A stretch of 64,000 nt of DNA from Xanthostigma xanthostigma (GCA_963575645.1 OY754466.1:20066001-20130000), one strand, 5' to 3'. Positions 49,701 to 60,694 are shown, numbered from the stretch's first letter. The notes: generated by a model not told the origin, from the sequence alone. Program-made: numbers and translations.

Positions 49701-51379
49701 CTTGCAGGATGGGAACTACAATTACTATAAGTTTTCAGTTTTCATCCTGTAGTTTCCTTGCAAAATATTTGACAGGATAAAACCGTAACATCATTTATAA
49801 ACTAATGCTGGGTTGCAGAAAGGATTGTCAAAAAATTGATTTGACAGTAACCTTAGATTGTGATCAAAATTATAATTTTTCATAAATGCAGGAGCAATCT
49901 ACTATCGTATTCAAACTCCCTGTCATCTTGAACATTAGATTGTACTAACCACAAAAACAAATTAATTGTTCTACATAGAGAAAAAACGCCTTTCATGCAA
50001 AATTTTAAACAAAATGCGTAGAAAAACGTTGTTTCTAAGTGAAAATTGTACAGAAAACGATATGAAATGATGTATACACAGATAAATATCGTTTCAATGA
50101 ATTATTTTTCAAGCGGGATAGTTTTAAAACTCTACTATGCATTTCATCCGGAGAAATATGTATGTTTACAATCTAAGGTCATTGTCAAATTAGATTTTCT
50201 GACAATGCTTTCTGCAATTGAGCATAAGTATATTTGCGCATAAAAATTTGTATTGACTTTAGAAATTAACACATTGTATATCATTATTGCCATAAAAAAG
50301 ATTTCTCAGCATAATTTGATGTGATCCATAACGAACATTTAAAAATAAAGTGAGAAATTCATCAAAAAAAAAATGTTTTAGTTAATTATTATTCCACAGC
50401 AAAAATAACGAGATTTTTGGAGTAAGTTCATTTAAAATCCAAAGTACTGATTATTAAGAAGTTTTATTTATTTAAATATCATATGTCTTTTAATGCAATT
50501 TTTTTATTTACAATTTCTTAGAATATTTTTTTAAATATATCATGTTTCCAGTTAACACATTTGTGTTTACGTATAATAATAAATATAAAATAATAATTGC
50601 GATATTATTTTTTCAATTATTACAAATAAGTAGGTAATATGTTATGTACGGTCTACATTTTCCTATTCAATGGTTTATTTTTTATTGAATAATAATTAAT
50701 CTATGCTCTATACCTATATAACAATATCTTGATTAATTATAATAGTAAATGAAATTGCCACAGTAGGTAATAATAATTGACTTGAAAGATAGTAGTTATT
50801 CATTCTTTACTGTAAACCTAATAATCATTTGATTAAATTATGCAGGAATTAAAACAATATCATCTGATTTCCTTACACTTGAGTCAGTGGCGTATTTACC
50901 AGCAGGCTGAGTAGGCTTGAACCTAGGGCGGCAGAGTTTAGGGGCAGCAAATCTGGGGACCTATTTTTTCCGATGACTTTCCTTCTTCCCTTTTGTTGTA
51001 CATTCAACGGTACTACGAACTGCTATGTCAATGCACAAAACTGTGTTTTGTGGTTCAATGGTAAAACATCCAGTTCAAGGCCCCCAAACAGTAATAGGCC
51101 TCTGCCTACACTTTGTATGAGTGAGATGAGAGAGGAATTTCGGAAAACATATTATTCACTCTTCCCACTACCCCCTCATACAAGTTCGACTACTGGTTGG
51201 GAGCTGCGAACTGGTATTGGTTAGACATATTATCTGAATAAAAAATTGTTGCAAAGAAAAAATGTCTTGTTTCAAATATTCTTTGTTTAGAAGCCTATAC
51301 TTGGGAAATGTGTAAATCCGCCACTGACTTAAGTGTTACCTGTTCCGTTAGATTCTTGTGTTGTTCCATTATTCGTCAT
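37748..51379 (-). CDS. Gamma-glutamyltranspeptidase-like membrane protein, probably catalytically altered
   Basis: Nine exons join in frame: 51379-51340, 49255-49050, 48664-48513, 45676-45491, 43688-43537, 40841-40535, 39859-39812, 39192-38915, 37917-37748 (stop TAA). All have GT-AG borders, giving 512 residues. A cytoplasmic head (1-53) and one helix (about 55-76) give a type II anchor. The GGT fold shows in GSVATD (87-92), GGNAVDATIAATLC (107-120) with VVNPH, the FARVVP arginine segment (153-158), SVVDKDD, VSLV-S-IHLG, FNN before GLHGML, NPRFRI, and a C-terminal DSRGDGFAS. Working GGTs break gamma-glutamyl bonds, for example in glutathione, at the cell surface. Here the self-cleavage motif GTAH reads TSST (330-333), PLSSM reads LETMN, and the GGG and GASGG oxyanion glycines are changed. 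I infer a degenerate or neofunctionalised member. Exon 7 could instead start at 39892 (523 residues). Confidence 0.85.
38070..38667 (+). mobile_element. Harbinger mini-element, 598 bp
   Basis: Near-perfect 50-bp inverted ends (GGGTACGTGCACCACGGAGC and its inverse) flanked by TAA on both sides (38067-38069, 38668-38670), the 3-bp target of PIF/Harbinger. The empty site (GATGTAATTCCCTGA) is seen in repeat D near 18450. It contains the start of a transposase gene. Confidence 0.93.
38221..38526 (+). CDS. Truncated Harbinger transposase N-terminus
   Basis: An open frame of 101 codons starts with ATG and an MSSSSDDDYF head. It continues with LGEYHHLFNELRNYPQRFFE and YMRMEPVTFDYILEKIKP, the N-terminal region that precedes the nuclease domain in HARBI1-like transposases. 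It ends after KNGK, well before any catalytic residue; the remaining element has only the right terminal repeat. It cannot cut DNA. It might be made as a short protein if the element's own promoter is active, but this is not shown. Confidence 0.7.
   Translation: MSSSSDDDYFASAATKWFILNMQTKFLSRQYHVHPINKNRSTLGEYHHLFNELRNYPQRFFEYMRMEPVTFDYILEKIKPRLVKLAGSNVQSACSAQKNGK
39320..39785. repeat. Palindromic element in the GGT-like intron, itself interrupted
   Basis: Left arm 39320-39386 plus 39609-39655 pairs with right arm about 39690-39785 (GAAGGAAGG...AAGAAAGAAGCTTTACC, AACGTTTCGAAAAA). The left arm is interrupted by a 222-bp hAT-like insertion. Confidence 0.75.
39387..39608. mobile_element. hAT-like MITE, 222 bp
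   Basis: Flanked by a perfect 8-bp duplication CTAGTGGC (39379-39386, 39609-39616). Ends CATTGGAGTAGCAA and the inverted TTGCTAAGCCTATG match partly. The uninterrupted sequence is seen in the partner arm at about 39718. Confidence 0.82.
39932..40416. mobile_element. TIR element, 485 bp, between GGT-like exons 7 and 6
   Basis: Inverted ends CCTCCACTACACGCGTGGCC (and 10 bp more), with GC content above the surroundings. No TSD was resolved. It lies about 70 bp upstream of exon 7 and creates a misleading longer reading frame there. Confidence 0.75.
40985..41138 (+). mobile_element. Helitron 3' fragment
   Basis: Shares its CGGTAACTCCGATCAT block, GATGAATGTGCGTAC and terminal CGGGCGGGACCGCTAG with the copy ending at 29977. 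Confidence 0.7.
41275..41856. repeat. Near-perfect palindrome, 580 bp
   Basis: Arms of about 285 bp (AGTCAGAGTGCCCGTCGGCA and inverse) meet at about 41565 with almost no spacer. Flanking TA on both sides suggests a Tc1/mariner-type MITE inserted in the 2.1-kb element. Confidence 0.85.
42105..42950 (+). repeat. CTTCCCGCTA repeat, copy with tandem core
   Basis: Direct copy of 55950-56790. It contains three tandem units of about 125-130 bp (42230-42620), each with TTTTTCGTTCA, ATATCTCGTGAA, CCGATTTTGATGCGGTTT and CGACGCAGTTTTT. It ends at a CTTCCTAGGACCTCAAAACG block. Confidence 0.8.
43776..44128. mobile_element. Inverted-repeat MITE, 353 bp
   Basis: About 80-bp inverted arms (GTCCAGTACGTGGG..., AAAAGGTGGGGTAGTAGTGA) with TA at both ends, in the intron between GGT-like exons 4 and 5. 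The interior carries a CGCATGCGC block. Non-coding. Confidence 0.8.
44978..45309. mobile_element. Pogo/Tigger-like MITE, 332 bp
   Basis: Ends TAGTAGAATCTATGCAAG and the inverted CTTAAAGAGGTTCTACTG, flanked by TA. The interior repeats TTCGA-type motifs, which create a chance 92-codon frame. Confidence 0.75.
46946..47645 (+). mobile_element. Helentron-like compound insertion (two 5' ends, one 3' end)
   Basis: A first 5' end (TTGACGTGATAACGTC at 46946) runs to about 47045 and is followed by a tandem repeat. A second, complete 194-bp copy then occupies 47452-47645, with the ACGTTATCACGT repeat, hairpin and AACCAATT. Confidence 0.78.
47155..47448 (+). repeat. Tandem repeat, about 120-bp unit, 2.4 copies
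   Basis: Units start near 47155, 47279 and 47398 with GTGACGTCACT. Each contains AATATGGCGGACTTCTAAAG and ATGGCGGAC. Units include AAATGAAAGGGCTTGCTGAG. Confidence 0.85.
47924..48494 (-). mobile_element. Helentron-like (HINE) element, copy 5, core type A
   Basis: Inverted relative to 5252-5854 and matching it over most of the core (CCCTAACGATTTGGATG context, TTTCGCTTCAAATTTAGG). Its 5' end lies only 18 bp from the donor-side edge of exon 3 of the GGT-like gene. Confidence 0.78.
49300..50876. other. First intron of the GGT-like gene, unique part
   Basis: AT-rich sequence with no repeat, RNA gene or conserved frame that I can recognise. Confidence 0.4.
50885..51326. mobile_element. hAT-type element, 442 bp
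   Basis: Ends CAGTGGCGTATTTACC and the inverted GTAAATCCGCCACTG. Flanks ACTTGAGT and ACTTAAGT match at 7 of 8 positions. Its right flank abuts the donor site of exon 1 of the GGT-like gene (GTAAC at 51339). Confidence 0.88.
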
Positions 51380-51952
51380 CGTTTTAAAAGTAAATAAATT
51401 CAAACAGCTTTAAAGAAATACACATGAAACTAAAACTAAAAGTCAATCACAGCTATAAATTAAAACCATTTTATAACAATCGTTCAGCGAATATCTAATT
51501 TCTCTGAACGTTCACCGGTAAGTAAAACAGCATTGTTGTTGTCTGTTGATCGTCATAAGTCAATTTACCGTAATGTACTGACTCAGACGATGGCATACGG
51601 TCAGTAATAGAGTAACGAAACCATGCTTCAGGAATTTAAACGCACGTTCTCAGTATCGCGGAACGACTGTAAGTCAGACAAAAACAAATAGAGCACGTGT
51701 TTCATGAGCAGGTAAAAGATAGTCGATGTGCTAAGGTGTTGTGCACACCTTTGCATTTATTCAATCAAAGTTAGTTCTGATTTACTTGCCACAATTAATT
51801 TTCAATTGAAAAATAACTGAAATATTTTTTTTAGAAATAGTGAATCTTATAAGCTTTTAGAATTCTTATAGTATTTATGTCTTCGTTAACAATTATTGAT
51901 ATTTTATGAAATTAGGGAACTGGATTGCTTTAAAAAAACACACTTTCTAATA

Positions 51953-52278
51953 CAGTAGTAGGCCGGTTATCCGAATTAATTGGGACCGGGGTCGATTCGT
52001 ATAATCGAAAATTCGGATAATCGGACATGTAGTGTCTTGCCTCTAGCTTTCAACCATAACAGTTGAAATATATCTGGACTCCAGCGAGTTCCACGAGTGC
52101 TGATACCATTGTAGCGTCTACACGGCAATTGTCACTCGCATTTTTGTATTCTTGCGTCCCCACAAAACTTGTTTTTATTGAAAAATTACTTGGTTTTATT
52201 TATTTATATTACGCTTAGGACCGATTCGGATAATTGACGATTCGGTTAATCGACGTTCGGATAATCGGCGTTCTACTG
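51953..52278. mobile_element. Pogo/Tigger-like MITE, 326 bp
   Basis: Ends CAGTAGTAGGCCGGTTATCC and the inverted CGGATAATCGGCGTTCTACTG, flanked by TA (51951-51952, 52279-52280). Many internal TTCGGATAAT-type motifs. Confidence 0.85.
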
Positions 52279-52431
52279 TAATAACACGCTTCAGGTAATT
52301 CGCAACTGATCAAAATAGATAGCCTTAGTTTAAATGGTTTGATGAGCGTTACAAAGCAATTTTAGAAAAACACTTTTGAAATGAAAATTTTTAGGCGTGC
52401 TAGAGGGGTAAATTGGCCTGGATCCATATAT

Positions 52432-52825
52432 TTAATAATTTACTATATATGAATCATTGTCTATATCTACTCAATGTGCGGTGAGTGAAGGCAACAAAGC
52501 GTATCGAAAATATATCTGCGTCTCTTTCGTCGATGCAATTCCCTGATTTCTCCGGATTCGTTGATGTACTTGCATTCAATCAGAATAAAGTATCTCTGTT
52601 TCAAAAACTTTGTCTTTTTATATGGCGTTAACATGGGCGTATCCAGCTTTTGGCCCAGAAGGGGGCAAATTAGAAATTTCTTAGGCCGGGTCCCCCGTGC
52701 TTGTTTTGCCCTCCTGGATACGCCAGTGCTTACGGCTTAAAAAAAGACAGAAGTATATGTTTGCACCCTAATGGTTCGATTGCGATTTAATTCCTATGCT
52801 CAGTATAGAATAAAAGTATATGCCT
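52432..52825 (+). repeat. Dispersed repeat family D, copy 4
   Basis: Closest to an uninterrupted copy, showing the targets of both the solo LTR (ACTATATATGAATC) and the Harbinger element. It carries the 110-bp GGGCGTATCCAG insert at about 52632-52727. Confidence 0.75.
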
Positions 52826-52976
52826 GGATGCGTACTGCGTAGCATTTTCTCTACATAACCACATAACCATTTCCTAATCCTAAAATAATAATGTCGTCAA
52901 TAAATTATAGAACCTAAGAAGTTGCACCTCTAACGCGCAAGAGTCTTGCGCATACTTTTTTGTATGTGAAACACCC

Positions 52977-53176
52977 AGCCTTGTAAAGTATTTGAGTAAA
53001 GTATTTCAAAATACAAATACTTTTCTAATACTTATTTGTATTTCAAATACTTTTAAAAAGTATTGTTACAAGTAGATAATATATGCAGAGAAAGTATTTG
53101 TATTTAAATACTCCAAGAAGCAAGAGTATCTGTATTTAAGTTTAAATACTTTTAAAAAGTATTTTTTACAAATCTG
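52977..53176. mobile_element. AAAGTATTT-rich MITE
   Basis: Ends CCAGCCTTGTAAAGTATTT and the inverted AAGTATTTTTTACAAATCTGG; the interior repeats AAATACTTTT on both strands. No TSD resolved. hAT-like by its ends. Confidence 0.6.
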
Positions 53177-53959
53177 GACCTACATACTACGATTCGTATA
53201 TGGCGAGCGCTCTCATGCCATCATACATTTGTATGGCGTCATGCCGTCATTATAGGTGAAATTTATTTAGTTACACACCGAATTTCAGTTACAGGGCGAA
53301 ATTTAGTTACTAGAAGTTCGCTTAAATTTATGTTTCACACCCGCCAAACGTCCCACGACGACTCCTATTTTTTTTTTTTATTTTAACCAATGTCACTGTC
53401 GGGATTAAAATCCAAAACTTCCGCTTTCTCCATGACTAAGTTATCAATTTACTCTACAGTATCATCAGTTCCGGATTAACCTATAAGCGACGTAAGCAAC
53501 TGCTTAGGTCATCCTCATCACTCATCAGTCATCACATCAAAAATCACAACTCAGAAATGAAAAGTACCTCACTAGACCGTGTCAACAATTTTTTTTTCTT
53601 TTTGTCATGTTCTCAAAAGTTTGATCTACTGATTTAAAACGGTCTTTAGAAGTATATAGAAGTTAAAAATAAATAATAATTTATTTTTAAAAAAGAAATT
53701 GAAATTTTTCTTTTTTACTTTAAAATTGTGTAACTTTTTTCAATTAATTAACTGTGGGTATAAAAATGCCACAGGAGTGATCTTATAGATAGTCAAATTT
53801 TCAATGAGCGCATTGCTTGCAAAATTCATTTTTTTTTAATTCTATGCTTTTTAACTTTTTTCTATCCAATTTTAAACTCATTATATTTACAATTTGAAAA
53901 ACAATTTTTTATTTTTTTTATTATTTATTTATTATTAACTTAACATGACAGAGGCAGAT

Positions 53960-54535
53960 AATCTAATATATAAAATTCTCGTGTCACAGTTTTTGTTGCC
54001 ATACTCCTCCGAAACGGCTTGACCGATTTTGATGAAATTTTTTGTGCTTATCCGGTATCTATGAGAATCGGCCAACATCTATTTTTCATCCCCCTAAATG
54101 TTAGGGGTAGTCCACCCCTAATTTTTTTTTTTATTTTTTAGACAAAATTTTTAATTTCTATTTTTTTATGATACAACATACAAAAATACATACAATCCTC
54201 AATTTTCACCTTTCTACGATCAACCCTTATTTTTTAATAGCCATTTTAGTAATTTAATCATTTTTCCTCTCCGGTCGAAAACTGATCAATCGTCATTTAA
54301 TTAGTTATCCCCGCCAGATGTCTACAGGTGTCACTTCGCCAACATCTATTTTTCATCCCCCTAAATGTTAGGGGTAGTCCACCCTTAAATTTTTTTTCTT
54401 CCTTCCCCATTCGTTCTTTTGCACCGGGCACGACGGCGCAGCCGGAGTGTGTTAGGGGTAGTCCACCCCTAAATGTTTTTTCTTCCTTCCCCATTCGTTC
54501 TTTTGCACCCGGGTGAAACCGGGCGGGACCGCTAG
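53960..54535 (+). mobile_element. Helitron, about 576 bp
   Basis: Starts TCTAATATATAAAATTCTCG after an A and ends CGGGCGGGACCGCTAG before a T. Within it, the CCCCTAAATGTTAGGGGTAG segment and the CCCCATTCGTTCTTTTGCACC segment are duplicated near the 3' end. Confidence 0.82.
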
Positions 54536-54718
54536 TATTATTATATATTTTTTACTGCTATTAGAGATGGGGGCCCATAGGCAAAATGCGGCACTGAGTA
54601 CCATATCTAAATAACCCACTGTTTCTGATTTTAAAGCAATTGTAACATTTTTTTCACATCATGAAAGAGCTGATTAAACATAATGTAATGTTATTAATCA
54701 TTATTACCATTGATTTTT

Positions 54719-54796
54719 AGAGTACGCTAGCGGGTATGCTTGCCATATGTAAAAGTGTCTGAAGTTCAGAGAGAGTTCACTCGCGTACTCTAGTCT
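54719..54796. repeat. Small inverted repeat
   Basis: TAGAGTACGCTAG is inverted at the right as ACTCGCGTACTCTAG, about 75 bp apart. Possibly a tiny MITE. Confidence 0.4.
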
Positions 54797-55949
54797 AATA
54801 TCTCTATGGGTATAACAATTCCGCTTTACGTACCTGTGATATTATACTATTTTAGTAGATATCTGGAGATAGAGACGCATGTAAAGACTGCGAACCTGTT
54901 TATGGTTATTGACAATTCAAATGCCACCTTTTTGTACTCATAAAAAGTTATTTGAATTTATTTTATGAACCAAAAATTAAATTATAATATAACCAATAAT
55001 TATTAAATTCAGGGAAAGTAGATGCTACTTGAGTATTACCTATATACTTACGTACGCCTAAGACGGTATAATAAATGGGAAGTACCTATAGGCAAAACAA
55101 AACAATATTTTGTTCTATATCCTTTTTTTAGTAACCTAAATTTAAAAAAATATAAGCATATGCCGCCGATATGCGAAAACAACTGGCCTTGACCTTTTTT
55201 TAAGTAACCTGAACATGAGCATGCCCTAAGGATGTAGATTTTTTTCTGGGGGCAGGGGGTAAACAAAAATAAATAAATATTTTTTTTTAAGTTTTATTAA
55301 TATCATACAAGAATACTCACGAAGTAATTTGTCAAGCAAAATATTAATTCCCAAACTAATTATGCTACAAAATAGTGAAAATACGCGGTTGCAATCTTGT
55401 CGAAATTTTGTTTTTTAGTTAGGTATTCGTAATATTTTCAGTTTTATTTTTTATTAATATGGACCTGGGGTGGGGCGTTATATGAATGCGTTCCTGATAA
55501 CTGAATGCATTCGTATAGTCATATAGTCACACGAGTAAAATATAATCGAATATTTTCAAATTCACATAATAATGCAGGAAATTTTCTCTAATGCGGGACA
55601 TTTTCCGGGACACGGGGCTTTAGTGCGGGACTGTCGCGGAAAATCCGGGACGGTTGGTTATCCTAATTACTTATAACCTTACCTGTGGTATTATTACGTA
55701 TTAATTCGAAAAATTCCTATACAAACTGAATTTTACGCACAATCGTGTTCGCCTCAAAAGCTATTCGGGATCAAAGGCATTAAAATTGTTTTTTCACGGA
55801 TATCAGGCTTTCTGTTGGTCTCATCAGAGACCAGCCAGACCCAGCCGAAATACACATAATATTATATTTAAATAATATACATTATACAACATTCATCCAC
55901 AAGCCACAACCAGTAGGTAACTATTGTTTTTTGGGTTGATATTATGTTA

Positions 55950-56790
55950 AAAAAAATTGAAAAGAAGTTTGATCCTGTAGGCCATCCCTAAAAATTCCCG
56001 CCATTTTCGAGTTCAAAACGCTCAAAAATATATAAAATATAGCATACCTAAAGTTTATTTTTTAGCTCTTCGAGCACAAAAAAAAACACTTTTCTACGAA
56101 TTATTCGTTTACGATATCTCGTGAACAAATTAGCCGATTTTGATGCGGTTTGCGTCAATTGACGCAGTTTTCTTAACCTAAGAAAGTGAGTAATTACTAA
56201 TTTTAGAAAAACACGTTATTATGAATTTTTCGTTCACGATATCTCGTAAACAAATAAATCGATTTTGATACGGTTTGCGGCGATTACGCAGTTTTAGTAA
56301 CTTAAGAAATTAATTTATTACAAAAAAATCATTCTGATAAGAATTTTACGAGTAATTTTAGAAAAACACTTTCATACGAATTTTTCGTTCACGATATTTC
56401 GAGAACAAATGAACCGATTTTGATGTTGTTTGCGGAAATCGACGCAGTTTTTTGAGGAGAAAAGCTGATTAGATTTTGGAATTAATCGGTTTACTAGTTT
56501 AGACAATATTTCAAAAAAACAAATTTCTAAAAATATTTTAAACTTGTATTTTTGAGCTTTCTCAAATATTATTGGGTCGAATCATTCCAAATTTTCAGAA
56601 AATCTAAGTTCAGCGAGGTCATGTCAGATGCCGCAAACCACGTTTCCATCGGACACTCCGTTCAAAAGATATAAGAGGTTTAAATACAAACACACATACA
56701 GCCCTAGGACAACATCATCGCCAAAATAGTTAGAAAAGCTTCCTAGGACCTCAAAACGTCGAGATCTGACGAAAACTCGATTTTCGAAAA
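55950..56790 (+). repeat. CTTCCCGCTA repeat, second long copy
   Basis: Direct counterpart of 42105-42950, with the same tandem core (56090-56460) and the same CTTCCTAGGACCTCAAAACG end. Confidence 0.8.
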
Positions 56791-57117
56791 TCGGGGTGAA
56801 AACAATAACCTCAATTTTATTGAGAAAAAAGTTTGATTTAAAAATCATTTTACAGAAATTGAACGTTTTTTCAGTACAAAAACACGAGAAGTTTGTAATT
56901 TAATAGTTTAGTAGTATTCACTTCAATGAATGTATGAATGTAATCTAATGGACTCTCAACTTAATTTTTATCAACTTCCAGACGTCTGAATAATTTGAAA
57001 TAAATCACACGTAAAGAACCCATGATAATACAATAATTTATATAAATATTTCTAAATATATAAATAATTTACAAAAACTTAATCATTTGAGTGTTGGTTT
57101 TTAGGATTATAATAAAA

Positions 57118-57237
57118 ATTAGAGTTTAAAAAAAACAAAAAAGGCACTCTTTTATAGCAATGAGGACTTAATTTTTAGTCCACATGCCTATAAAAGAGTT
57201 TTTTTTTTTATTTTATTAAGCTCTAATACATTTCACA
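57118..57237. repeat. Short palindrome upstream of the zinc-finger gene
   Basis: ACTCTTTTATAG pairs with CTATAAAAGAGT, and TAGAG/CTCTA pair outside. It resembles the palindrome at 34157-34387 in its AAAAAACTAAAAAA surroundings. Confidence 0.55.
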
Positions 57238-57364
57238 TTTTAATTAATAATACAATATGTTTCAGTTATTTAATAAAACGAGATTGATTTTTGTATTTTA
57301 AATATTGCCGCTGTCACCGCCATAAAGAAAAGACAAATTTCTTCGAACAGTTTATGCTGTGTAA

Positions 57365-57444
57365 AAGGTTAGACATGGCAGCGGATTTTTTGTATTTATT
57401 TTTTTTTATTCACAGCGTTTTGTGTTGACGTTGGTTGGGTGTAG
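57365..57444 (+). other. Probable 5' UTR exon of the zinc-finger gene (3' part)
   Basis: A strong donor, GTAG|GTAAGT, follows 57444, and a TTAACAG acceptor precedes 57639 just before the ATG. The stretch carries a short upstream ATG frame (57375) that stops within the exon. The transcription start is not known. Confidence 0.45.
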
Positions 57445-57643
57445 GTAAGTTGTTTTCATATTTTAGTGGTTTTTAATTAAATTTAACAAATACGTAAGTT
57501 TATAAAATATTTTATTGAAGTCAAATTGCGGTTATGCAGTATTTCAATATTTACAACCCCTATATTCAAATTGAGATGCTCCCTGCAATATTTTTTTTTT
57601 AATTCTTAATGTAATCTCCTTTTTTTTCTTGTTAACAGACGAA

Positions 57644-58527
57644 ATGGACGAAAAAGAACAAAGTATTAAATTGGAAGTCGAACCTGATGTTATTCTTGAA
57701 GTTGATGAGGAAAGCGTAAGTATGAAATTCGTAATTTTGGAAGTAATAGTTAACTTCTTTTATTATACATCATTAAATTAATTTAGCTGTTACTTGCCTT
57801 CGATTGGAAAATTCCCATTAAATTTATCTTAGAAAACAAAAAAGTGAACTAACTGTGTGTATTGTAATACAGTTCATTTAAATTTTATTAATTTCAGGAG
57901 GACGATGAAGACGATCTTTCCAATGCTTCAATAAACCAAGAGGAAGAACTAAACAGTCAACATATTCAAGACATGGGCGAAATGAATATGATAACGCCAG
58001 ATCACCCTGGCTTCACATTTATCACACAGACAATGATGAATGGCTTTTTCAATCCGATGCTTCAGTCATTTAAAGTAAATGTAGAGAAAGTCAGTTCCAA
58101 TCGGATGGAACAGTGTCCACACTGTGGACAGTACTACAGGCGACTCGCACGTCATATGATAAAACATATAAAGGGTGAGGATTATCCGATTACTACTTGT
58201 AATTATTGTAAAAAAGATTTCAGCACCTACGCTGCTTTAGAAATTCACCTACGTTCTCATAACGGATCTAAACCGTTTATCTGTAAAGTATGTGATAAAG
58301 CTTTTTCACAGAATTGCAATCTCATTAATCATATGAGAATACATACGGGAGACAAACCTTTTGCGTGTAGATTTTGTGATAAAAAATTTTCCCAGTCGGG
58401 CAATTTGAAAAATCACGAGCGACTGCATAGCGATGAAAAACCGTTCGTTTGTTCTGTTTGCAGTCAGGCGTTTAGACAAATTTCAAATTTAAATTCTCAC
58501 AGTAAAAAACACTTATTTGTCAACTGA
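57644..58527 (+). CDS. C2H2 zinc-finger protein, 233 residues
   Basis: Two coding exons: 57644-57715 and 57898-58527, with donor GTAAGT and acceptor ATTTCAG in phase 0. The ATG at 57644 follows a 5-base leader after the acceptor. Residues 1-75 are acidic (EDDEDD, QEEE). A degenerate finger lies at 97-114, with 9 instead of 12 residues between the Cys and His pairs. Four regular C-x2-C-x12-H-x3-H fingers follow at 125-145, 153-173, 181-201 and 209-229, with GSKPF, TGDKPF and SDEKPF linkers. Four regular fingers with TGEKP-like linkers point to sequence-specific DNA binding in the nucleus. No effector domain (KRAB, BTB, ZAD) is seen. I do not recognise an orthologue by name. Codon use is AT-rich like its neighbours. 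Confidence 0.92.
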
Positions 58528-58840
58528 TCTCATTAGTTTGTTCGACATTAGCTATATTATTTTAGTAAAAATTGTTTATTTTGTAAATTATATTTGAACA
58601 TTTTTGTCTACATTTTAGATACCTTTTTTAAGACGTAAAAACGTAACGTTTTGTAATTTTGAACGTATACTTATTATTATTTGTGCAATGACAACTATAT
58701 TGTTGATCTCTAATTTATTATTTTTTATGAAGAAAGCTTCTATTAAAATTATTTTTATTTTCCTAATATTTTAGAACTATATTATTTTCCTGTATGGATA
58801 ATATATAGGCATCCTTAGTTTTAAAATTGAAAGTCATGAA

Positions 58841-58846
58841 AATAAA
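58841..58846 (+). terminator. Candidate poly(A) signal of the zinc-finger gene
   Basis: AATAAA (overlapping a second AATAAA at 58845) about 315 bases after the stop codon. Other AATAAA motifs further right are possible too. Confidence 0.35.
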
Positions 58847-58849
58847 TAA

Positions 58850-60690
58850 ATCAGCTTTTACACTGATTGCAGTCTTCAATTTATTTTCTTTAGAATTAAG
58901 AAGCTTCGTTTTTTTAGTTGATTTTACGGTTGTAAAGAATTTTAAGTCGAAACAAGAATGTTTTGTGCTTGGCTGAGTGCAGTTCAGAACTGTATAATTT
59001 TAAGAAAATGAAATTGCTTTTGTACTGACAATTTTGCTGACGCAATGTATTGTTAGAATATTTCACTCTTATTATAACTATGGAATGTTATCTATAATAT
59101 TGAAAAACTCTTGAATTGTAGATGTTTTTTTTTGTCAATAATAATTTAAAATTGCCGAGGAAATTAGAATTTTGTGTAGTTAATATTTTAAAGTCAACAT
59201 ATCACTGCTTTTATTTGAGCTTCTTTTATGTAAATATATATATTTATATATATTTGGTGATTTAATTTATACAGCTAGAATGGATTTAAATTCAATCAAT
59301 AGTATTATCATCTTATACTCAAATACTCAAATGGATTAAATTAAGCATACCTAGTGTAAAATATATAAGATTTCGTATCTATTTTAAGATAATATAAATT
59401 TTCGATGAAGTACATCTTATGTGATTTATATTACAGTTACAAAATGAAGGAATTATAAATGTTGTTTTAAAACGATTTATTTATTTGATATTACTTATGA
59501 TTAATTTTGTGAAGACATCATATTTTATTTTAAAAAATACTTGGGAACTTTTAATTTGAAATTCAAAATTAGACGATATCAGAGCTCGATCAGTGTGTTT
59601 TTTTTATGCCCAAAAGGCCTGTAAATTACTAGTGTCTTAAATGTTACCACTATATAAGGATAAAGGGAGTTTTGACAATTTTAATTTCCTTTAAACATAA
59701 TTATCTGCCACAAAGTTGAGATTATTAATAACTTAAACTGTATTTCCCCTTTAATTTTGTAACAAAATGATTAATAAAATTAGTATTCCATTTCTATAAA
59801 ACAAAATTTTAAATGAATGTTCTCATTTATTTTAATATCGTTTATACACTTTTAATTATTTTGTGAAACAAATGATATTTTTTCTGTATTTTCTTCGAGC
59901 ATGTATGCACTCTCAATATTTTACTTGTGACAATGTGATATATTATGAAATCTCATTGTTTTTATGATGTGTCTATATTTTATCAATGATCATAAAGATA
60001 TTAAATATTGTTTAATATCGTTTTTTATTAATTTTTAAATTGAAATATATAACATCATTGTATGAAGAAATTAACGATGAACTTTTATTATTTATACCTT
60101 TACCTAAGACATTTCTTACTGGAAAAATTCCCATTTTTTGTAAGCTTCCGAAAAAATGTAAATAAATACCTTTATTTTACAATGGTAAATTACTCTGAAG
60201 GAATTCACAAATGATAACTTTTCTGCCACAAAACTTTTTATGATTTGAAAAGGTTGACTATGCCTAGTACTAACAATTTTTTGTTGAGAAAAGAGGATAG
60301 AAATAGTACAATAAATTATATTGATATTGGAGTAGAAACAAATATTTATGATGTTTGAAAACTGATTTTTAGTTACAACAATTCAATATGCAACAATCTT
60401 ATGATTTTAAATATTTAATTGTGGTCAATTACAATAGATTTTCAATTTTTTCAACATTAATAAATACATTTTCAACTCCATTAGCTACAAATCAATCGAT
60501 TACATATGAGCATGGAACCATAGATATGCATGGAACTGTTCTAATATGACAGATACAATATAGGTTAAGATCACAGAAAAAATATATTAAACTGGATATT
60601 TGCACAAAATATATCATTCAGACATTTGATTTTACAACATTGTTAAATGTTTACTTTTTCGAGTTTGAATAAATAAATACGCACTATCTT
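58850..60690. other. Unique AT-rich DNA between the two plus-strand genes
   Basis: No repeat family of this window appears here, unlike most other non-coding stretches. It should hold the rest of the zinc-finger 3' UTR and the promoter of the ZNHIT6-like gene. Confidence 0.45.
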
Positions 60691-60694
60691 AATA

